Shown here: one piece after another, positions 1-13,044 of the stretch
How positions within the stretch are numbered: the first letter of the stretch is position 1
Layout: each line of letters starts with the position of its first letter
Source of the DNA: Mycobacterium palustre
GTDB lineage: Bacteria > Actinomycetota > Actinomycetes > Mycobacteriales > Mycobacteriaceae
Assembly (NCBI RefSeq): GCF_002101785.1
Contig: NZ_LQPJ01000091.1
Span: 23,615 to 87,614 of the forward strand
DNA length: 64,000 nucleotides
Direction: 5' to 3'
Translations under genes and position numbers: made by a program
Notes under the pieces: generated by a model
Told to the model about the DNA's origin: nothing
Database searches by the model: none
Seen by the model: only the letters and a program-made list of their open reading frames with translations

Positions 1-1958
1 GGGGTGAGCATTGCTTTTGCTTGCCATCAGGGGCGTCCTCTCGGTCTGGCTTCCCGACGCTTCGTCGGCCTACCCGCACGCTAACCGCGGGCACCGACAT
101 CTCTTTCGCGAAGCCCGGCGTGGGAACCGCTGCCCTGTCGGTGCTCGTGCCTAACGTCACCGCCATGGGTGCGAGCGGTGCGGCTCAGCTGAGTTTCGCC
201 GACCTGGGCACCCCATGGGACCCGGCCGCCGGCCCCGTCCCCTTCGATGCTGAAACCCCTTTGCGGGAAACCACTTTCGTCGTCGTCGACCTGGAGACCA
301 CCGGAGGCCGCGCCAAGGGCGCCGACGGAGCCGTCGCCGACGCGATCACCGAGATCGGCGCGGTCAAGGTCCGCGGCGGCGTCGTGCTCGGCGAATTCGC
401 CACCCTCGTCGACCCGCGGCGCGACATCCCGCCACAGATCGTGCGGCTCACCGGCATCACCACCGCGATGGTCTGCGACGCCCCGACCATCGACGCCGTG
501 CTGCCGATGTTTTTGGACTTCGCGCGCGGGGCCGTCCTCGTCGCGCACAACGCCGGGTTCGACATCGGATTCCTGCGGGCCGCCGCCGAGCGGTGCGAAA
601 TCCCTTGGCCGCGACCGCCGGTGCTGTGCACGGTGCGGCTGGCCCGCCGCGTGCTGAGCCGCGAGGAGGCGCCCAGCGTGCGGCTGGCCGCCCTGGCGCG
701 GCTGTTCGCGGTCGCGGCCCAGCCCACCCACCGGGCCCTCGACGACGCCCGCGCCACCGTCGACGTGCTGCACGCCCTCATCGAACGCGTCGGCAACCAG
801 GGCGTACACACCTACGCCGACCTGCGCGCGTACCTGCCGAACGTGACCCCGGCCCAGCGCCGCAAGAAGGTGCTCGCCGATGCCCTGCCGCACCGCCCGG
901 GCGTCTACCTGTTCCGCGGGCCGGCCGGGGAGGTGCTCTACGTCGGGACCGCCGTGGACCTGCGGCGGCGGGTGGGCCAGTACTTCACCGGCGCCGACCC
1001 GCGTGGCCGGATGAAGGAGATGGTGACGCTCGCCAGCGCGGTCGACCACGTCGAGTGCGCGCACGCGCTGGAGGCCGGCGTGCGCGAACTGCGGATGCTG
1101 GCCGCGCACGCCCCGCCGTACAACCGCCGGTCGCGGTTCCCGCAGCGCTGGTGGTGGCTGGCGCTGACCGACGAGGCGTTTCCACGGCTGTCGGCGGTGC
1201 GGGCGCCGCCGCACGACCGCGCCGTGGGCCCGTTTCGGTCCCGCACCGACGCGACCGACACCGCGGTTCTGCTGGCGCGGTTCACCGGGCTGCGGACGTG
1301 CACCGGCCGGCTGGCCCGGTCGGCGCTGCACGGGCCGGCCTGCCCGCCGGCCGAGGTGTCGCCGTGCCCGGCCGCCCGCGACGCCACGGCCACCCAGTAC
1401 GCGGCGGCGGTGGCGCGCGCCGCGGCGCTGATCGACGGGCTGGACAGCGGCGCGCTGGACGCCGCCGTGCGGCAGGTCGCCGCGCTGGCCGAGCGGCGAT
1501 TCTACGAGAGCGCCGCGCGGCTGCGAGACCACACCGCGACGGCCATCGAGGCGCTGTGGCGCGGGCAGCGGCTGCGGGCGCTGGCCGCGCTGCCCGAGCT
1601 GATCGCCGCCAAGCCGGACGGCGCCGGCGGCTACCACCTCGCGGTCGTGCGCCACGGCCAGCTCGCCGCGGCCGGCACGGCCAAACGCGGGGTGCCGCCG
1701 ATGCCGGTCGTCGACGCGATTCAGGCTGGGGCACAGACGATCCTGCGCACGGCCGCCCCGCTGGGCGGCGCGCTGGTCGAGGAGACCGCGCTCATCGCGC
1801 GCTGGCTGGCCGGCCCCGGGGTGCGCATCGTCCGGGTGACCGGCGTGGACCAAGGAGGAGACGACGCCGGGTGGGCCTCCCCGCTGCGGTCGGCCGGCGC
1901 GTTCGCGGCGTGGGCGGCGCTGGCCCGCTCGGCGCGGGCGGCCGGCGAGCAGGTCGAC

Positions 1959-3799
<1,841 letters not shown>

Positions 3800-3836
3800 C
3801 CCGGCAAAACGAACAGGAATGGACAGGAGTGCTCGG

Positions 3837-4691
3837 TTGAAGAAACTGGGGTCTACCCGATCCGCTAAGCCACGCGGCGCGTGCAACGACCGCGCGCGGC
3901 GGCGCCTGCGCCGGCGCCTGTCCGGCGGCTTGCTGCTGCTCGTCGCGCTGACCGTCGCCGGCGGCCTGGCCGCGGTGCTGACCCCCACGCCGCAGGTCGC
4001 GGTGGCCGACGAGTCGTCGTCGGCGCTGCTGCGCACCGGCAAGCAGCTGTTCGACACCTCGTGCGTGTCCTGCCACGGCGCCAACCTGCAAGGGGTGCCC
4101 GACCACGGCCCCAGCCTGATCGGCGTCGGCGAGGCGGCCGTCTACTTCCAGGTGTCCACCGGCCGGATGCCCGCGATGCGCGGCGAGGCGCAGGCGCCGC
4201 GCAAGGAGCCGATCTTCGACGAGTCCCAGATCGACGCCATCGGCGCCTACGTCCAGGCCAACGGCGGCGGACCCACCGTGGTGCGCAACCCCGACGGCAG
4301 CCTCGCGATGCGCTCGCTGCGGGGCGAGGACGTGGGCCGCGGCGGCGACCTGTTCCGCCTCAACTGCTCGTCGTGCCACAACTTCACCGGCAAGGGCGGC
4401 GCGCTGTCGTCGGGCAAGTACGCCCCGGACTTGGGGCCGGCCAACGAGCAGCAAATCCTGACCGCGATGCTCACCGGCCCGCAGAGCATGCCGAAGTTTT
4501 CCGACCACCAGCTGTCCTTCGAAGCCAAGAAGGACATCATCGGCTACGTCAAGACCGTCACCGAGGAGCGCCAGCCCGGCGGCTACGGCCTCGGTGGCTT
4601 CGGACCCGCACCCGAGGGCATGGCCGCCTGGATCATCGGCATGGTCGCCGCCATCGGGTTGGCACTGTGGATTGGGGCGCGAGCATCATGA
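3837..4691 (+). CDS. qcrC: Cytochrome bc1 complex dihaem cytochrome c subunit
   Basis: Covalent dihaem cytochrome cc of the mycobacterial menaquinol-cytochrome c reductase. It passes electrons straight to the aa3 oxidase without a soluble cytochrome c. Two c-type haem motifs are present: CVSCH at residues 76-80 and CSSCH at 177-181. An N-terminal membrane segment (about 31-49) follows an arginine-rich stretch, and a C-terminal anchor (about 262-282) ends the protein. 284 aa against about 280 in M. tuberculosis. The TTG start is supported by AGGAG at 3825-3829, 7 nt away; no ATG or GTG start is available nearby in the conserved frame. The stop overlaps the qcrA start (ATGA). Confidence 0.96.
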   Translation: MKKLGSTRSAKPRGACNDRARRRLRRRLSGGLLLLVALTVAGGLAAVLTPTPQVAVADESSSALLRTGKQLFDTSCVSCHGANLQGVPDHGPSLIGVGEAAVYFQVSTGRMPAMRGEAQAPRKEPIFDESQIDAIGAYVQANGGGPTVVRNPDGSLAMRSLRGEDVGRGGDLFRLNCSSCHNFTGKGGALSSGKYAPDLGPANEQQILTAMLTGPQSMPKFSDHQLSFEAKKDIIGYVKTVTEERQPGGYGLGGFGPAPEGMAAWIIGMVAAIGLALWIGARAS

Positions 4692-5905
4692 GCGACTTGT
4701 CCGACAAGCAAGACGTGCGCGGCTCTGACACCGACAAGGGCACCGCCGTGGGCCGGGAGCCCGACGAGGCGGCGCTGGCCGCCATGTCTCAGCAGGAACT
4801 GGTGGCGCTGGGCGGCAGGCTCGACGGCGTCGAGACGATCGTCAAGGAGCCGCGCTGGCCGGTGGAGGGCACCAAGGCCGAAAAGCGGGCGGAGCGCGGC
4901 GTCGCGGCGTGGCTCGTGCTGGGCGGCCTGTTCGGCTTGGCGCTGCTGGTGGTCTTTTTGTTCTGGCCGTGGGAGTACAAACCCAAGGAGGCTGCCGGCA
5001 GCTTCCTGTACGACCTGGCCACCCCGCTGTACGGCCTGACGTTCGGGATGTCGATCCTGTGCATCGCCATCGGCGCGATCCTGTTCCAGAAGCGATTCAT
5101 CCCCGAAGAGATTTCGATCCAGGAGCGGCACGACGGCGCCTCGCGCGAGATCGACCGCAAGACGGTGGTGGCAAACCTCGCCGACGCGTACCAGGGCTCG
5201 ACGGTCGGCCGGCGCAGGCTGATCGGGTTGTCGCTGGGCATGGGGCTGGGCGCGTTCGGCCTCGGCACCCTCGTCGCGTTCGCCGGCGGCCTGATCAAGA
5301 ACCCGTGGAAGCCGGTGGTGCCCACCGCCGACGGCAAGAAGGCCGTGCTGTGGACGTCCGGTTGGACGCCGCGTTACAAGGGCGAGACCATTTATTTGGC
5401 GCGCGCCACCGGCTCGGCCGGCGCCTCGCCGTTCGTCAAGATGCGCCCCGAGGACATCGACGCCGGCGGCATGGAGACCGTGTTCCCGTGGCGGGAGTCC
5501 GACGGTGACGGCACCACCCCCGAATCGCAGGAAAAGCTGCGCGCGATCAACCAGGGCGTCCGCAACCCCGTCATGCTCATCAGGATCCGGCCCAGCGACA
5601 TGCCCCGGGTGGTCAAGCGCCAGGGCCAGGAGAGCTTCAACTGGGGCGAGCTGTTCGCCTACACCAAGGTGTGCTCGCATTTGGGCTGCCCGGCTTCGCT
5701 GTACGAGGAGCAGACCTACCGCATCCTGTGCCCGTGCCACCAGTCGCAGTTCGACGCGCTGCACTTCGCCAAGCCGATCTTCGGCCCGGCGGCGCGCGCG
5801 TTGGCGCAGCTGCCCATCACGATCGACCGCGAGGGTTATCTGGTCGCCAACGGTGACTTCGTCGAACCCGTCGGACCCGCATTTTGGGAGAGGACGACAA
5901 CATGA
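4688..5905 (+). CDS. qcrA: Rieske iron-sulfur subunit of cytochrome bc1 complex
   Basis: Carries the 2Fe-2S cluster that takes the first electron from menaquinol at the Qo site. 405 aa. The long actinobacterial N-terminus has three membrane helices (about 77-97, 112-132 and 181-201) before the Rieske head. Cluster ligands are visible as C329-S-H331 and C348-P-C350-H351, with C334 and C350 placed to form the disulfide. The N-terminal acidic region is shorter than in M. tuberculosis QcrA (429 aa) and little conserved. Translationally coupled on both sides: ATGA with qcrC upstream and ATGA with qcrB downstream. Confidence 0.96.
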   Translation: MSDLSDKQDVRGSDTDKGTAVGREPDEAALAAMSQQELVALGGRLDGVETIVKEPRWPVEGTKAEKRAERGVAAWLVLGGLFGLALLVVFLFWPWEYKPKEAAGSFLYDLATPLYGLTFGMSILCIAIGAILFQKRFIPEEISIQERHDGASREIDRKTVVANLADAYQGSTVGRRRLIGLSLGMGLGAFGLGTLVAFAGGLIKNPWKPVVPTADGKKAVLWTSGWTPRYKGETIYLARATGSAGASPFVKMRPEDIDAGGMETVFPWRESDGDGTTPESQEKLRAINQGVRNPVMLIRIRPSDMPRVVKRQGQESFNWGELFAYTKVCSHLGCPASLYEEQTYRILCPCHQSQFDALHFAKPIFGPAARALAQLPITIDREGYLVANGDFVEPVGPAFWERTTT

Positions 5906-7605
5906 GTCCAAAACTGAGTCCCCCGAAGATCGGTGACGTCCTGGCCCGCCAAGGCGAGGACGTCGACACCCGGTATCACCCGTCGGCGGCCGTCCGCAGA
6001 CAGCTCAACAAGGTGTTCCCCACCCACTGGTCGTTTTTGCTCGGCGAGATCGCGATGTACAGCTTCGTCGTGCTGCTGCTCACGGGCGTGTATCTGACGC
6101 TGTTCTTCGACCCCTCGATGGCCGAGGTCACCTACAACGGCGCGTACCAGCCGCTGCGCGGCGTCGACATGTCCAAGGCCTTCGCCTCCACCCTGGACAT
6201 CTCGTTCGAGGTGCGTGGCGGCCTGTTCGTCCGCCAGGTACACCACTGGGCCGCACTGCTTTTCGCCGCGTCGATCATGGTGCACCTGGCCCGTATCTTC
6301 TTCACCGGCGCGTTCCGGCGGCCCCGTGAGACCAACTGGGTCATCGGTTCGCTGCTGCTGATCCTGGCCATGTTCGAGGGCTACTTCGGCTACTCGCTGC
6401 CCGACGACCTGTTGTCGGGCATCGGGCTGCGGGCGGCGCTCTCCTCGATCACGCTGGGCATGCCGGTGATCGGCACGTGGCTGCACTGGGCCCTGTTCGG
6501 CGGCGACTTCCCGTGCGGCGGCGTCGGCAACGAATGCGCGGCGGTCGGCGCGATCATCCCGCGCATGTACGCCCTGCACATTTTGCTGCTGCCGGGCATC
6601 ATCCTCGCCCTCATCGGCCTGCACCTGGCGATGGTGTGGTTCCAGAAGCACACCCAGTTCCCGGGCCCGGGCCGCACCGAGCACAACGTCGTCGGGGTGC
6701 GGGTGATGCCGATCTTCGCCGTCAAGTCCGGCGCGTTCTTCGCGGCCATCGTCGGCTTGCTGGGCCTGATGGGCGGGCTGCTCCAGATCAACCCGATCTG
6801 GAACCTGGGCCCCTACAAGCCATCTCACGTCTCGGCGGGCTCGCAGCCGGACTTCTACATGATGTGGACCGAGGGCCTGGCCCGCATCTGGCCGCCCTGG
6901 GAGTTCTACTTCTGGCACCACACCATTCCGGCCGCGGTCTGGGTGGCCCTGATCATGGGCCTGATCTTCGTGCTGCTGATCGTCTACCCGTTTTTGGAGA
7001 AGCGGTTCTCCGGGGATTACGCGCACCACAATTTGCTGCAGCGCCCGCGGGACGTGCCCGTGCGCACCTCGATCGGCGCGATGGCGATCGCGTTCTACAT
7101 GGTGCTCACGCTGAGCGCGATGAACGACATCATCGCGCTGAAGTTCCACATCTCGCTGAACGCGACGACGTGGATCGGGCGCATCGGGATGGTGATCCTG
7201 CCGCCGCTGGTCTACTTCATCACCTACCGGTGGTGCATCGGGCTGCAGCGCAGCGACCGGGAGGTGCTCGAGCACGGCATCGAGACCGGCATCATCAAGC
7301 GGCTGCCGCACGGCGCCTACATCGAGCTGCACCAGCCGCTGGGGCCCGTCGACAGCCACGGTCACCCGATTCCGCTGGAATACGAGGGCGCGGCGGTGCC
7401 CAAGCGGATGAACAAGCTGGGCTTGGCCGGCACCCCGGGTTCGGGCAGCTTCCTGTCCGCCGACCCGGCGTCGGAGGACGCGGCGCTGCGCGAGGCGGCG
7501 CACGCCGGTGAGCAACGCGCCCTGACCGCGCTGCGCGAATACCAGGACAGCATCGTCGGCTCGAACGGCGAACACGGCGCCGGTTCGCCGAACGGCGAGC
7601 ACTAG
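5902..7605 (+). CDS. qcrB: Cytochrome bc1 complex cytochrome b subunit
   Basis: Diheme cytochrome b that forms the menaquinol oxidation and reduction sites; in M. tuberculosis it is the target of Q203-type imidazopyridines. 567 aa with many transmembrane helices, the paired haem-ligand region [18 protein letters not shown], the Qo-site PPWEFY region (a variant of PEWY) near residue 333, and a cytoplasmic tail of about 120 residues after the last helix. The tail carries the length difference from M. tuberculosis (549 aa). The start ATG 5902 follows GGGAGAGG and overlaps the qcrA stop. Last gene of the operon; only 4 bp separate it from the convergent ligase gene. Confidence 0.96.
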   Translation: MSPKLSPPKIGDVLARQGEDVDTRYHPSAAVRRQLNKVFPTHWSFLLGEIAMYSFVVLLLTGVYLTLFFDPSMAEVTYNGAYQPLRGVDMSKAFASTLDISFEVRGGLFVRQVHHWAALLFAASIMVHLARIFFTGAFRRPRETNWVIGSLLLILAMFEGYFGYSLPDDLLSGIGLRAALSSITLGMPVIGTWLHWALFGGDFPCGGVGNECAAVGAIIPRMYALHILLLPGIILALIGLHLAMVWFQKHTQFPGPGRTEHNVVGVRVMPIFAVKSGAFFAAIVGLLGLMGGLLQINPIWNLGPYKPSHVSAGSQPDFYMMWTEGLARIWPPWEFYFWHHTIPAAVWVALIMGLIFVLLIVYPFLEKRFSGDYAHHNLLQRPRDVPVRTSIGAMAIAFYMVLTLSAMNDIIALKFHISLNATTWIGRIGMVILPPLVYFITYRWCIGLQRSDREVLEHGIETGIIKRLPHGAYIELHQPLGPVDSHGHPIPLEYEGAAVPKRMNKLGLAGTPGSGSFLSADPASEDAALREAAHAGEQRALTALREYQDSIVGSNGEHGAGSPNGEH

Positions 7606-7609
7606 CCGG

Positions 7610-9244
7610 TCAGCTGACCAGCGACAGCGCGTAGGCGCGGCGCAGCTTGCCCGACGGCGTCTTCGGGATGGCGCCCGGGGCCAGCACCACCACGTTGCGG
7701 GGCCGCGCCGCGACCTCGGTGACCACCTCGTGGGCCACCTGGCGCCGGATGCGGCGCACCTGGGCCGGGTTGTCGACGTGGTTGGATTCCACCGCGACGG
7801 CGAAGGATTCGCGGGAATGACCGGCGTCGAGCCGCACCGCCGCCACGCATCCCGCGCGCACCCCGGCGACCCGCCCGGCGGCGCGCTCCACGTCCGTGGG
7901 ATAGATGTTGCGTCCGGCCACGATGATGACGTCCTTGGCGCGGCCGCAGACCACGACGTGCCCCTGCTCGGTGAGATATCCCAGGTCCCCGGTGGAAAAC
8001 CAGCCCTGGTCGTCCTGGGCGTGCACGAAACCGCCGACCGTGACGTAGCCGGACGTGACCGAATCGCCGCGCACCTCGATAAGCCCCACGCCCCGGGTCG
8101 GCTCGATAGCGCCGTCCTCGTCGACGATGCGGGCCTCGATGCCGTCGAGCGGCGGCCCGAGGGAGGCCAGCCGGCGGACGTTGCCGGTGGTGGCGGGGAC
8201 CGCCCGGCGCAGCACCGCGAGCATGTCGGCGTCCACCTCGTCGACCACCAGTCCCCGGCCGCATTGCGAAAACGACACCGCCACAGTGGTTTCGGCCATC
8301 CCGTAGGCGGGCAGGATCGCCTCGGGACGCAGCCCGAACGGGGCGCCCGCCGCGCAGAAATCCTCCACGTCGGCCGGCTCCACCTGCTCCGAGCCCGACA
8401 ACGCCCACCGCAGCGAGGACAGATCGAAATCGCCGGGCTTGGCGTGCCGGCGCAATCGCTTGGCCAGCAAGGCGTACGCGAAATTGGGGGCCGCGGTCAT
8501 CGTCCCCCGGTACTTGTCGATGAGCTTGGGCCACAACAGGATATCGGCCAAAAAGTCGACCGGTGTGACCTTGACCAGCTCGGCGCCGAACAGCATCGGC
8601 ACCGTCAGGAATCCGGTCATGCCCATGTCGTGAAACAGCGGCAGCCAGCTCACGATCACGTCGGTGTCCAGGTCGTATTCGGCGCCGACGAACATCGCCT
8701 TGGCGTTGGCCATCACGTTGGCGTGGCTGATCGCCACTGCCTTGGGACAATCGGTGGAACCCGACGTCAACTGCAACAGTGCCAGGTCGTCCTCGCCGCT
8801 GTCGACGACGCCGACCGGTGTCGCGGCCAGCAGCTCGCCGATCGTCACCACGGCGACCCCGTGCCCGGCCAACACCGGCACGACGGCCAGGAACGGCTCG
8901 GACACGATCACCACCGTCGCCTCGATCATCGCGATAATCGCCAGGGTGTCGCGCGCCCACACCTGCAGATCGGTGCGCGGCGTCGGCTGATGCAGCATGG
9001 TCAGGCAGGCGCCGCGCAGCCACACGCCCTGCGCGGTCGGCGCGATTTCCACCGGGGCGCCGGCCAGCACCCCCACCCGATCGCCCGGGCCGACGCCCAG
9101 CCCGGCCAATCCCCCGGCCACCCGGCGGGCCCGCCGATGGACCTCAGCCCACGTCGACCGGACCGGCGCCCCGGGGTCACCGGTGACCAAACCGCGCGCG
9201 CTGGACTCCGCGCTGCCGAGCATCGAATCGATGAACCTGCTCAC
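7610..9244 (-). CDS. Acyl-AMP ligase / acyl-CoA synthetase (FadD-like)
   Basis: ANL-superfamily adenylating enzyme, 544 aa, expected to activate a fatty acid as acyl-AMP (a fatty acyl-AMP ligase) or acyl-CoA. Visible motifs: the P-loop [14 protein letters not shown] at 157-170, in which the usual Gly after TSGST is Asp; the A5-type region [22 protein letters not shown]; the hinge [19 protein letters not shown]; and the A10 lysine in [10 protein letters not shown] near the C-terminus. The GTG start at 9244 is fixed by AGGAGG (complement of 9250-9255), 5 nt upstream. The substrate cannot be told from sequence. There is no such gene at this place in M. tuberculosis (from memory), so it is an accessory insertion between qcrB and the Rv2197c-like gene. 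Confidence 0.85.
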   Translation of the reverse strand: MSRFIDSMLGSAESSARGLVTGDPGAPVRSTWAEVHRRARRVAGGLAGLGVGPGDRVGVLAGAPVEIAPTAQGVWLRGACLTMLHQPTPRTDLQVWARDTLAIIAMIEATVVIVSEPFLAVVPVLAGHGVAVVTIGELLAATPVGVVDSGEDDLALLQLTSGSTDCPKAVAISHANVMANAKAMFVGAEYDLDTDVIVSWLPLFHDMGMTGFLTVPMLFGAELVKVTPVDFLADILLWPKLIDKYRGTMTAAPNFAYALLAKRLRRHAKPGDFDLSSLRWALSGSEQVEPADVEDFCAAGAPFGLRPEAILPAYGMAETTVAVSFSQCGRGLVVDEVDADMLAVLRRAVPATTGNVRRLASLGPPLDGIEARIVDEDGAIEPTRGVGLIEVRGDSVTSGYVTVGGFVHAQDDQGWFSTGDLGYLTEQGHVVVCGRAKDVIIVAGRNIYPTDVERAAGRVAGVRAGCVAAVRLDAGHSRESFAVAVESNHVDNPAQVRRIRRQVAHEVVTEVAARPRNVVVLAPGAIPKTPSGKLRRAYALSLVS

Positions 9245-9506
9245 CGCCGCCTCCTACGTCAGGTGTGCACAAACCGTTGGCCATCTCGGGACATATGAGG
9301 TGACGCCGCGACGCTACGGCGGTGGTGGGCGCACACCGTGACGGCGCGCCCGCGGCGGAGCCGTCGTTGTGATATCGCAACATAGCCGTTGCGCCGCACC
9401 GAATCACGAAAGCGTGTCCAAGGCATGTCCAAAGGTATTTCCGCAGTCGTCGGCGCGAAACCTGAATCGCAGGTAGGGTTACCGAGACAACGTGAGGACA
9501 GGTGAA

Positions 9507-9740
9507 GTGGTCATACAGAACTGGTGCGACGCACCGCAGATTCATCCATCGCAGATCCGGGTCGGTGACGTCATCGGCACGCCGCGCCCCACCGAACTGC
9601 GCCTCACGGTCAAACTGATCAGCGGGCCGCAGACCACTCCGCGGCAGTGGACCTTCTTCAGCAGCGACGGCAACGGCCGCCAGCGCACCAGCACGTTCGG
9701 CGAGGACGAGATGGTGCGCCGATACGCCAAAGCGTCCTGA
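9507..9740 (+). CDS. Small conserved-looking hypothetical protein
   Basis: 77 aa, no recognised family. It contains the phrase IRVGDVIGTPRPTELRLTV, a central polar stretch (SSDGNGRQRTSTFGEDE) and a C-terminal RRYAKAS; no membrane segment or signal peptide. The GTG at 9507 is preferred because GAGGA (9494-9498) lies 8 nt before it; GTG at 9492 would add five residues. A TAGGGT hexamer at 9473-9478 could be its -10. It lies alone between two minus-strand genes and converges on the Rv2197c-like gene with 9 bp between. Codon use looks coding, with GC-rich third positions. Confidence 0.6.
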   Translation: MVIQNWCDAPQIHPSQIRVGDVIGTPRPTELRLTVKLISGPQTTPRQWTFFSSDGNGRQRTSTFGEDEMVRRYAKAS

Positions 9741-9749
9741 GCAGCCCGG

Positions 9750-10394
9750 CTAGCGGGCGTCGGCGAGCCGGCGCAGCTGGCGCACGTGCAGCCACTCCAC
9801 CACCGGCATGCCCAAGGTGACGGCCGCGGCCAGGCCGTAGCCGACCCAGGAGGCGCCGTCGTGCCCGACGGCCATCAGGTAGGTCGCCGCCGCGGCCGCG
9901 ATCAGCGCCGCGCCCATCGTGCCCGTCAGGATCACGGTGCCACGCAACCAAACCCGGTCCACGGCCGTACCCGACCACTCCTCCGCGGTCGGCCGCGCCG
10001 CCTGCACCCGGGGCTGCCGCGCCCGCTCGGCCGCGGTGCGCGGGGCGGGCGACATCAGCCGCACCGGCGGCCGGTCCGCGCGTGACGCCCCCGTCGATCG
10101 CGCGGCCGGGTCGGTCAGGCCCATGCGCCGGGCCCGCAGCAGCACCGGTATCGCCCCGGCGATGATCAGCGCGGACACGATGATGACGGCGTAGAGCACC
10201 CACGGCGTGTGGTTGCTAGTGGCCATCTTGTGAAAGCCGCTGCCCAGCTCCGCCAGCGCGACGGCGGCGGCCACGCTGACGCCCAGCAGCACCAGCCAGA
10301 TCGCGGCGCACGCCCCGAGCAGGATGCGGTCGATGACGTCCGGGGGGACGGTGTCGGACCCGCGCCGGTAGGCCGAATATCTGCTGCTGACCAT
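9750..10394 (-). CDS. Conserved membrane protein, Rv2197c-like
   Basis: 214 aa, the same length as M. tuberculosis Rv2197c and alike across its whole length. Four hydrophobic segments are seen: about residues 23-45 (ACAAIWLVLLGVSVAAAVAL), 60-82, 151-172 and 180-200. A polar, proline-rich linker lies between the second and third. No catalytic motif. Its ATG overlaps the mmpS3 stop by one base (TGATG), so the two are translationally coupled. The position next to mmpS3 and the oxidase genes is conserved, but the function is unknown. Confidence 0.85.
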   Translation of the reverse strand: MVSSRYSAYRRGSDTVPPDVIDRILLGACAAIWLVLLGVSVAAAVALAELGSGFHKMATSNHTPWVLYAVIIVSALIIAGAIPVLLRARRMGLTDPAARSTGASRADRPPVRLMSPAPRTAAERARQPRVQAARPTAEEWSGTAVDRVWLRGTVILTGTMGAALIAAAAATYLMAVGHDGASWVGYGLAAAVTLGMPVVEWLHVRQLRRLADAR

Positions 10395-11185
10395 CAGCAG
10401 CTCGTCTGCGGCGCGTCGTTGGTGTTCGACGACAGCACCGTCCCGTCGCTGGTGGTGATCGAGCAGTTGAGCCTGCTCACCCGGAACAGGCTGGACGCCT
10501 CGACCGAGCCCACGTCGGACTGCGAGATCGGCGTGACGGTCATCGACCACGGGATGTACACGTTGTGCTGCGTGCGGCGGCGCCCCGAGGCGTCGACGTA
10601 GGTCACCGAGATGATGTCGCCGGGCGCCTTGGTGCCGGTCACCGAGTAGGTGACCTGCCGCGGGCCGGCCGGCGTGCTGGTCGGCGGGGGCGGCGGTTTG
10701 GTCGTCGTGATCTCGTCTTGGATGGGCGGCGTCGACGGCGTGGTGGTCGTGGCCGGGTTGGCCAGCTTGCTGGTATTGGTGCGGGTCACCAGCAGCGACA
10801 CCGAAACCACCAGCGCGATCGCGGCCACGATGGCGGCGATGCCCACGACCCAGGGCCAGCGCGGGGCACGGTGTTCGTCGTCCTCGGCGGCGTCGTCGTA
10901 GTCGTCGTACTCGTAGAGCCGAAGGTCGGCCGGCACGTAGGGGCCGCTGATAAAGTGCTCGGACTCCGGGGCCGAGTAGGCCCGCGAGTAGGCGTCCGTC
11001 GGGCCCGTCTGGTCGGCCCCCGCGATCCCGGCGCCGTCGTCGAAAGGCTCCAGCTCGTCGTGGGATTCGATCGCCTCGGGTTCCGGGGCGTCGCCGGAGC
11101 GACCGCCGGCGTCCGGTTCATGGGTGAGGTCGCCGGCGGGACGGTGTTCTTCAGGTTCTGGCCCCGGAGGAATCGGCCCGCTCAT
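10394..11185 (-). CDS. mmpS3: MmpS3 membrane protein
   Basis: MmpS-family protein, 263 aa (about 299 in M. tuberculosis). An acidic, disordered cytoplasmic region (residues 1-105) is followed by one membrane helix near 110-132 ([20 protein letters not shown]), a Thr/Pro-rich linker and a C-terminal beta-rich MmpS domain (about 170-263). Unlike most mmpS genes, mmpS3 has no adjacent mmpL here or in M. tuberculosis, which argues against a simple MmpL accessory role. It sits upstream of, and overlaps, the Rv2197c-like gene. Start ATG 11185. Confidence 0.9.
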   Translation of the reverse strand: MSGPIPPGPEPEEHRPAGDLTHEPDAGGRSGDAPEPEAIESHDELEPFDDGAGIAGADQTGPTDAYSRAYSAPESEHFISGPYVPADLRLYEYDDYDDAAEDDEHRAPRWPWVVGIAAIVAAIALVVSVSLLVTRTNTSKLANPATTTTPSTPPIQDEITTTKPPPPPTSTPAGPRQVTYSVTGTKAPGDIISVTYVDASGRRRTQHNVYIPWSMTVTPISQSDVGSVEASSLFRVSRLNCSITTSDGTVLSSNTNDAPQTSC

Positions 11186-11368
11186 CTTTGCCTGCCCTGT
11201 CCAACTGCATCACCAGCGCGCGGGGCTTCGCGGCTAGACCGTTGCGCGCGCGCTTGGGAACTTCTCATAGTGCTTGGGCAAACCCTACCGAACCGACTAG
11301 CGCGAAGAAGTCTCGGCAAACGGGCCGGCGATCAACTGATGCCCTGATTGTGACCTTCGGGTCGCAAA

Positions 11369-11788
11369 TCAGTGCTTCTCGGGGCCGACGTAGTACTCGA
11401 AGACCAATCCGGCCGCAGACGCGAGGATGAACACCACCCCGGCGGTGATCAACCACGGCAGCCACAGCGCGATGCCGGTCGCCGCCACCGAGCCGGCCAG
11501 CGCGACCAGGATGGGCCACCAGCTGTGCGGCGCGAAGAACCCCAATTCGCCTGCGCCGTCGCTGATCTCGGCCCCTTCGTAGTCCTCGGGGCGGGTGTCG
11601 AGCCGGCGCGCCACGAACCGGAAGAAGGTCGCCGTGATGAACGCCAGCCCACCGGTCAGCGTCAGCGCGGTGGTGCCCGCCCACTCCTCGCCGCCGGTGG
11701 CGTACAGCGCCGTCAGCACCCCGTACAGCAGCGCCGCCAAAAAGAAGAACGCGGCGATGAATTCGAACAGCCTCGCTTCGATATGCAT
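11369..11788 (-). CDS. ctaF: Cytochrome c oxidase subunit IV (Rv2199c)
   Basis: Actinobacterial subunit IV of the aa3 oxidase; a small integral membrane protein that stabilises the supercomplex. 139 aa, identical in length to M. tuberculosis Rv2199c. Four hydrophobic helices are seen (about 7-27, 40-58, 92-109 and 111-130), with the conserved loop FGxxPxSWWP-like segment [17 protein letters not shown]. It follows ctaC on the same strand with 8 bp between, so the two are co-transcribed. Confidence 0.94.
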   Translation of the reverse strand: MHIEARLFEFIAAFFFLAALLYGVLTALYATGGEEWAGTTALTLTGGLAFITATFFRFVARRLDTRPEDYEGAEISDGAGELGFFAPHSWWPILVALAGSVAATGIALWLPWLITAGVVFILASAAGLVFEYYVGPEKH

Positions 11789-11796
11789 TGCGGGTC

Positions 11797-12924
11797 CTAA
11801 CCTACTGGGCTCGTGTTCGCTTCGCCGCGGCGCGTGTCGAACGGGTGGGTCGTCACCGCGAGCGGGGACTGCGCGATCGCCTGCAACGCCTCGGCGTTGG
11901 TCTTGCCCGCGATCCGCTGCTGCAGATACGCCTTGAAGTCGTTGGCCGGCACCACCCGAACCTCGAAGTTCATCATCGCGTGATAGGTGCCGCAGAACTC
12001 GGCGCAGTGACCGACGAAAGCGCCGGTCTTGGTGATCTCGTCGACCTGGAAGACGTTGACGGAGTTGTTGGCCCGCGGGTGGGGCATCACGTCACGCTTG
12101 AACAGGAATTCCGGCACCCAGAACGTGTGCACGACGTCGGCCGAAGCCAGCTGGAACTCGATGCGCTTGCCCGCCGGCAGCACCAGCACCGGGATCTCCT
12201 GCGGGGTCCCGAGGATCTCGACCTTGTCGTAGTTCAGGTAGCTGCGGTCGGCGATGTTGATCCCATGCACCGGGCCGACGCGCTCCTCGCCGTGCTCGTC
12301 CTTGCCCTCGGGCTTGGAGACCACGGCCTGTTTGCGCGCCTGGTCGGCGCCGTCGTACGTCAGCGTGCCGTCCTTGAAGTTGACCTTTTGGTAGCCGAAC
12401 TTCCAGTTCCACTGGAAGGAGGTGACGTCGACGACCACCTCGGGGTCCTTGGCCAGGTGCAGCATCTTCTCCTGCACCACCACGGTGAAGTAGAACAGCA
12501 CCGAGATGATCAGGAACGGCGTCACCGTGAGCACGAGTTCCAGGGGCATGTTGTAGCCGAACTGCCGGGGCAGTTCGGTGTCGGTGGCCTTCTTGCGGTG
12601 AAACGCCGAGGACCAGAAGATCAGGCCCCACACGATGACGCCGACGAACAGGGCGGCGATTACCGACCCGATCCACAGCTCCCGGTTCCAGTGCGCCTGC
12701 GGGGTGATGCCGTCGGGCCAGCCCATGCCCAGCACCTGCGTCCAGCTGCATCCGCTCAGGGTGACCGCCAGCAGGCCCAGCGTCGCGGCCAGCGCCAGCG
12801 GCCGCAGCCGACGGGAAAGCCGGCGCCGAAGGCCCGGCCGAGTGCCCCGGAAGCGGCGAGCCACAGGCTGCCGAGACCTGCCCTGCGACAAACGTTGCGA
12901 ACGGACCTGCTCGCGAGGTGACAC
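11797..12924 (-). CDS. ctaC: Cytochrome c oxidase subunit II
   Basis: Subunit II of the aa3 oxidase; its CuA centre receives electrons from QcrC. 375 aa. An Arg-rich N-terminus and hydrophobic segment lead to a lipobox, VTLSGC, with Cys59 the likely lipidated residue. Two membrane helices follow, then a cupredoxin domain with the CuA motif [12 protein letters not shown]. The GTG start at 12924 has AGGAGG 7 nt upstream. It is about 12 residues longer than M. tuberculosis CtaC, in the Arg-rich N-terminus. Divergent from asnB; together with ctaF and the ctaE-qcrCAB operon this locus lacks only ctaD. Confidence 0.95.
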   Translation of the reverse strand: MSPREQVRSQRLSQGRSRQPVARRFRGTRPGLRRRLSRRLRPLALAATLGLLAVTLSGCSWTQVLGMGWPDGITPQAHWNRELWIGSVIAALFVGVIVWGLIFWSSAFHRKKATDTELPRQFGYNMPLELVLTVTPFLIISVLFYFTVVVQEKMLHLAKDPEVVVDVTSFQWNWKFGYQKVNFKDGTLTYDGADQARKQAVVSKPEGKDEHGEERVGPVHGINIADRSYLNYDKVEILGTPQEIPVLVLPAGKRIEFQLASADVVHTFWVPEFLFKRDVMPHPRANNSVNVFQVDEITKTGAFVGHCAEFCGTYHAMMNFEVRVVPANDFKAYLQQRIAGKTNAEALQAIAQSPLAVTTHPFDTRRGEANTSPVG

Positions 12925-12949
12925 GGTGGCGCCTCCTGCTTGGATTCGA

Positions 12950-12965
12950 ATACTACGCAGCGTAG
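12950..12965 (-). promoter_or_regulatory. Putative ctaC -10 element overlapping a 13-bp palindrome
   Basis: On the minus strand TAGTAT (complement of 12950-12955) fits a mycobacterial -10, 26 bp before the ctaC GTG. It overlaps CTACGC-A-GCGTAG (12953-12965), a perfect 6+1+6 palindrome in the 120-bp ctaC/asnB divergent region. The palindrome may be an operator. No matching -35 is clear. Confidence 0.35.
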
Positions 12966-13044
12966 ACCACGCCGCTCGGCCCGGCGACGAAACCCCGGCC
13001 GGTCAGCCGCCGCCCGCGGCGCGAGTGGGGCATACTGGGGCGCC

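Noticed and set aside
81..1853. Long minus-strand open frame (590 codons) opposite the exonuclease gene
   Set aside because: Arg/Gly/Ala-rich translation with no domain; a GC-rich antisense shadow of a well-supported gene.
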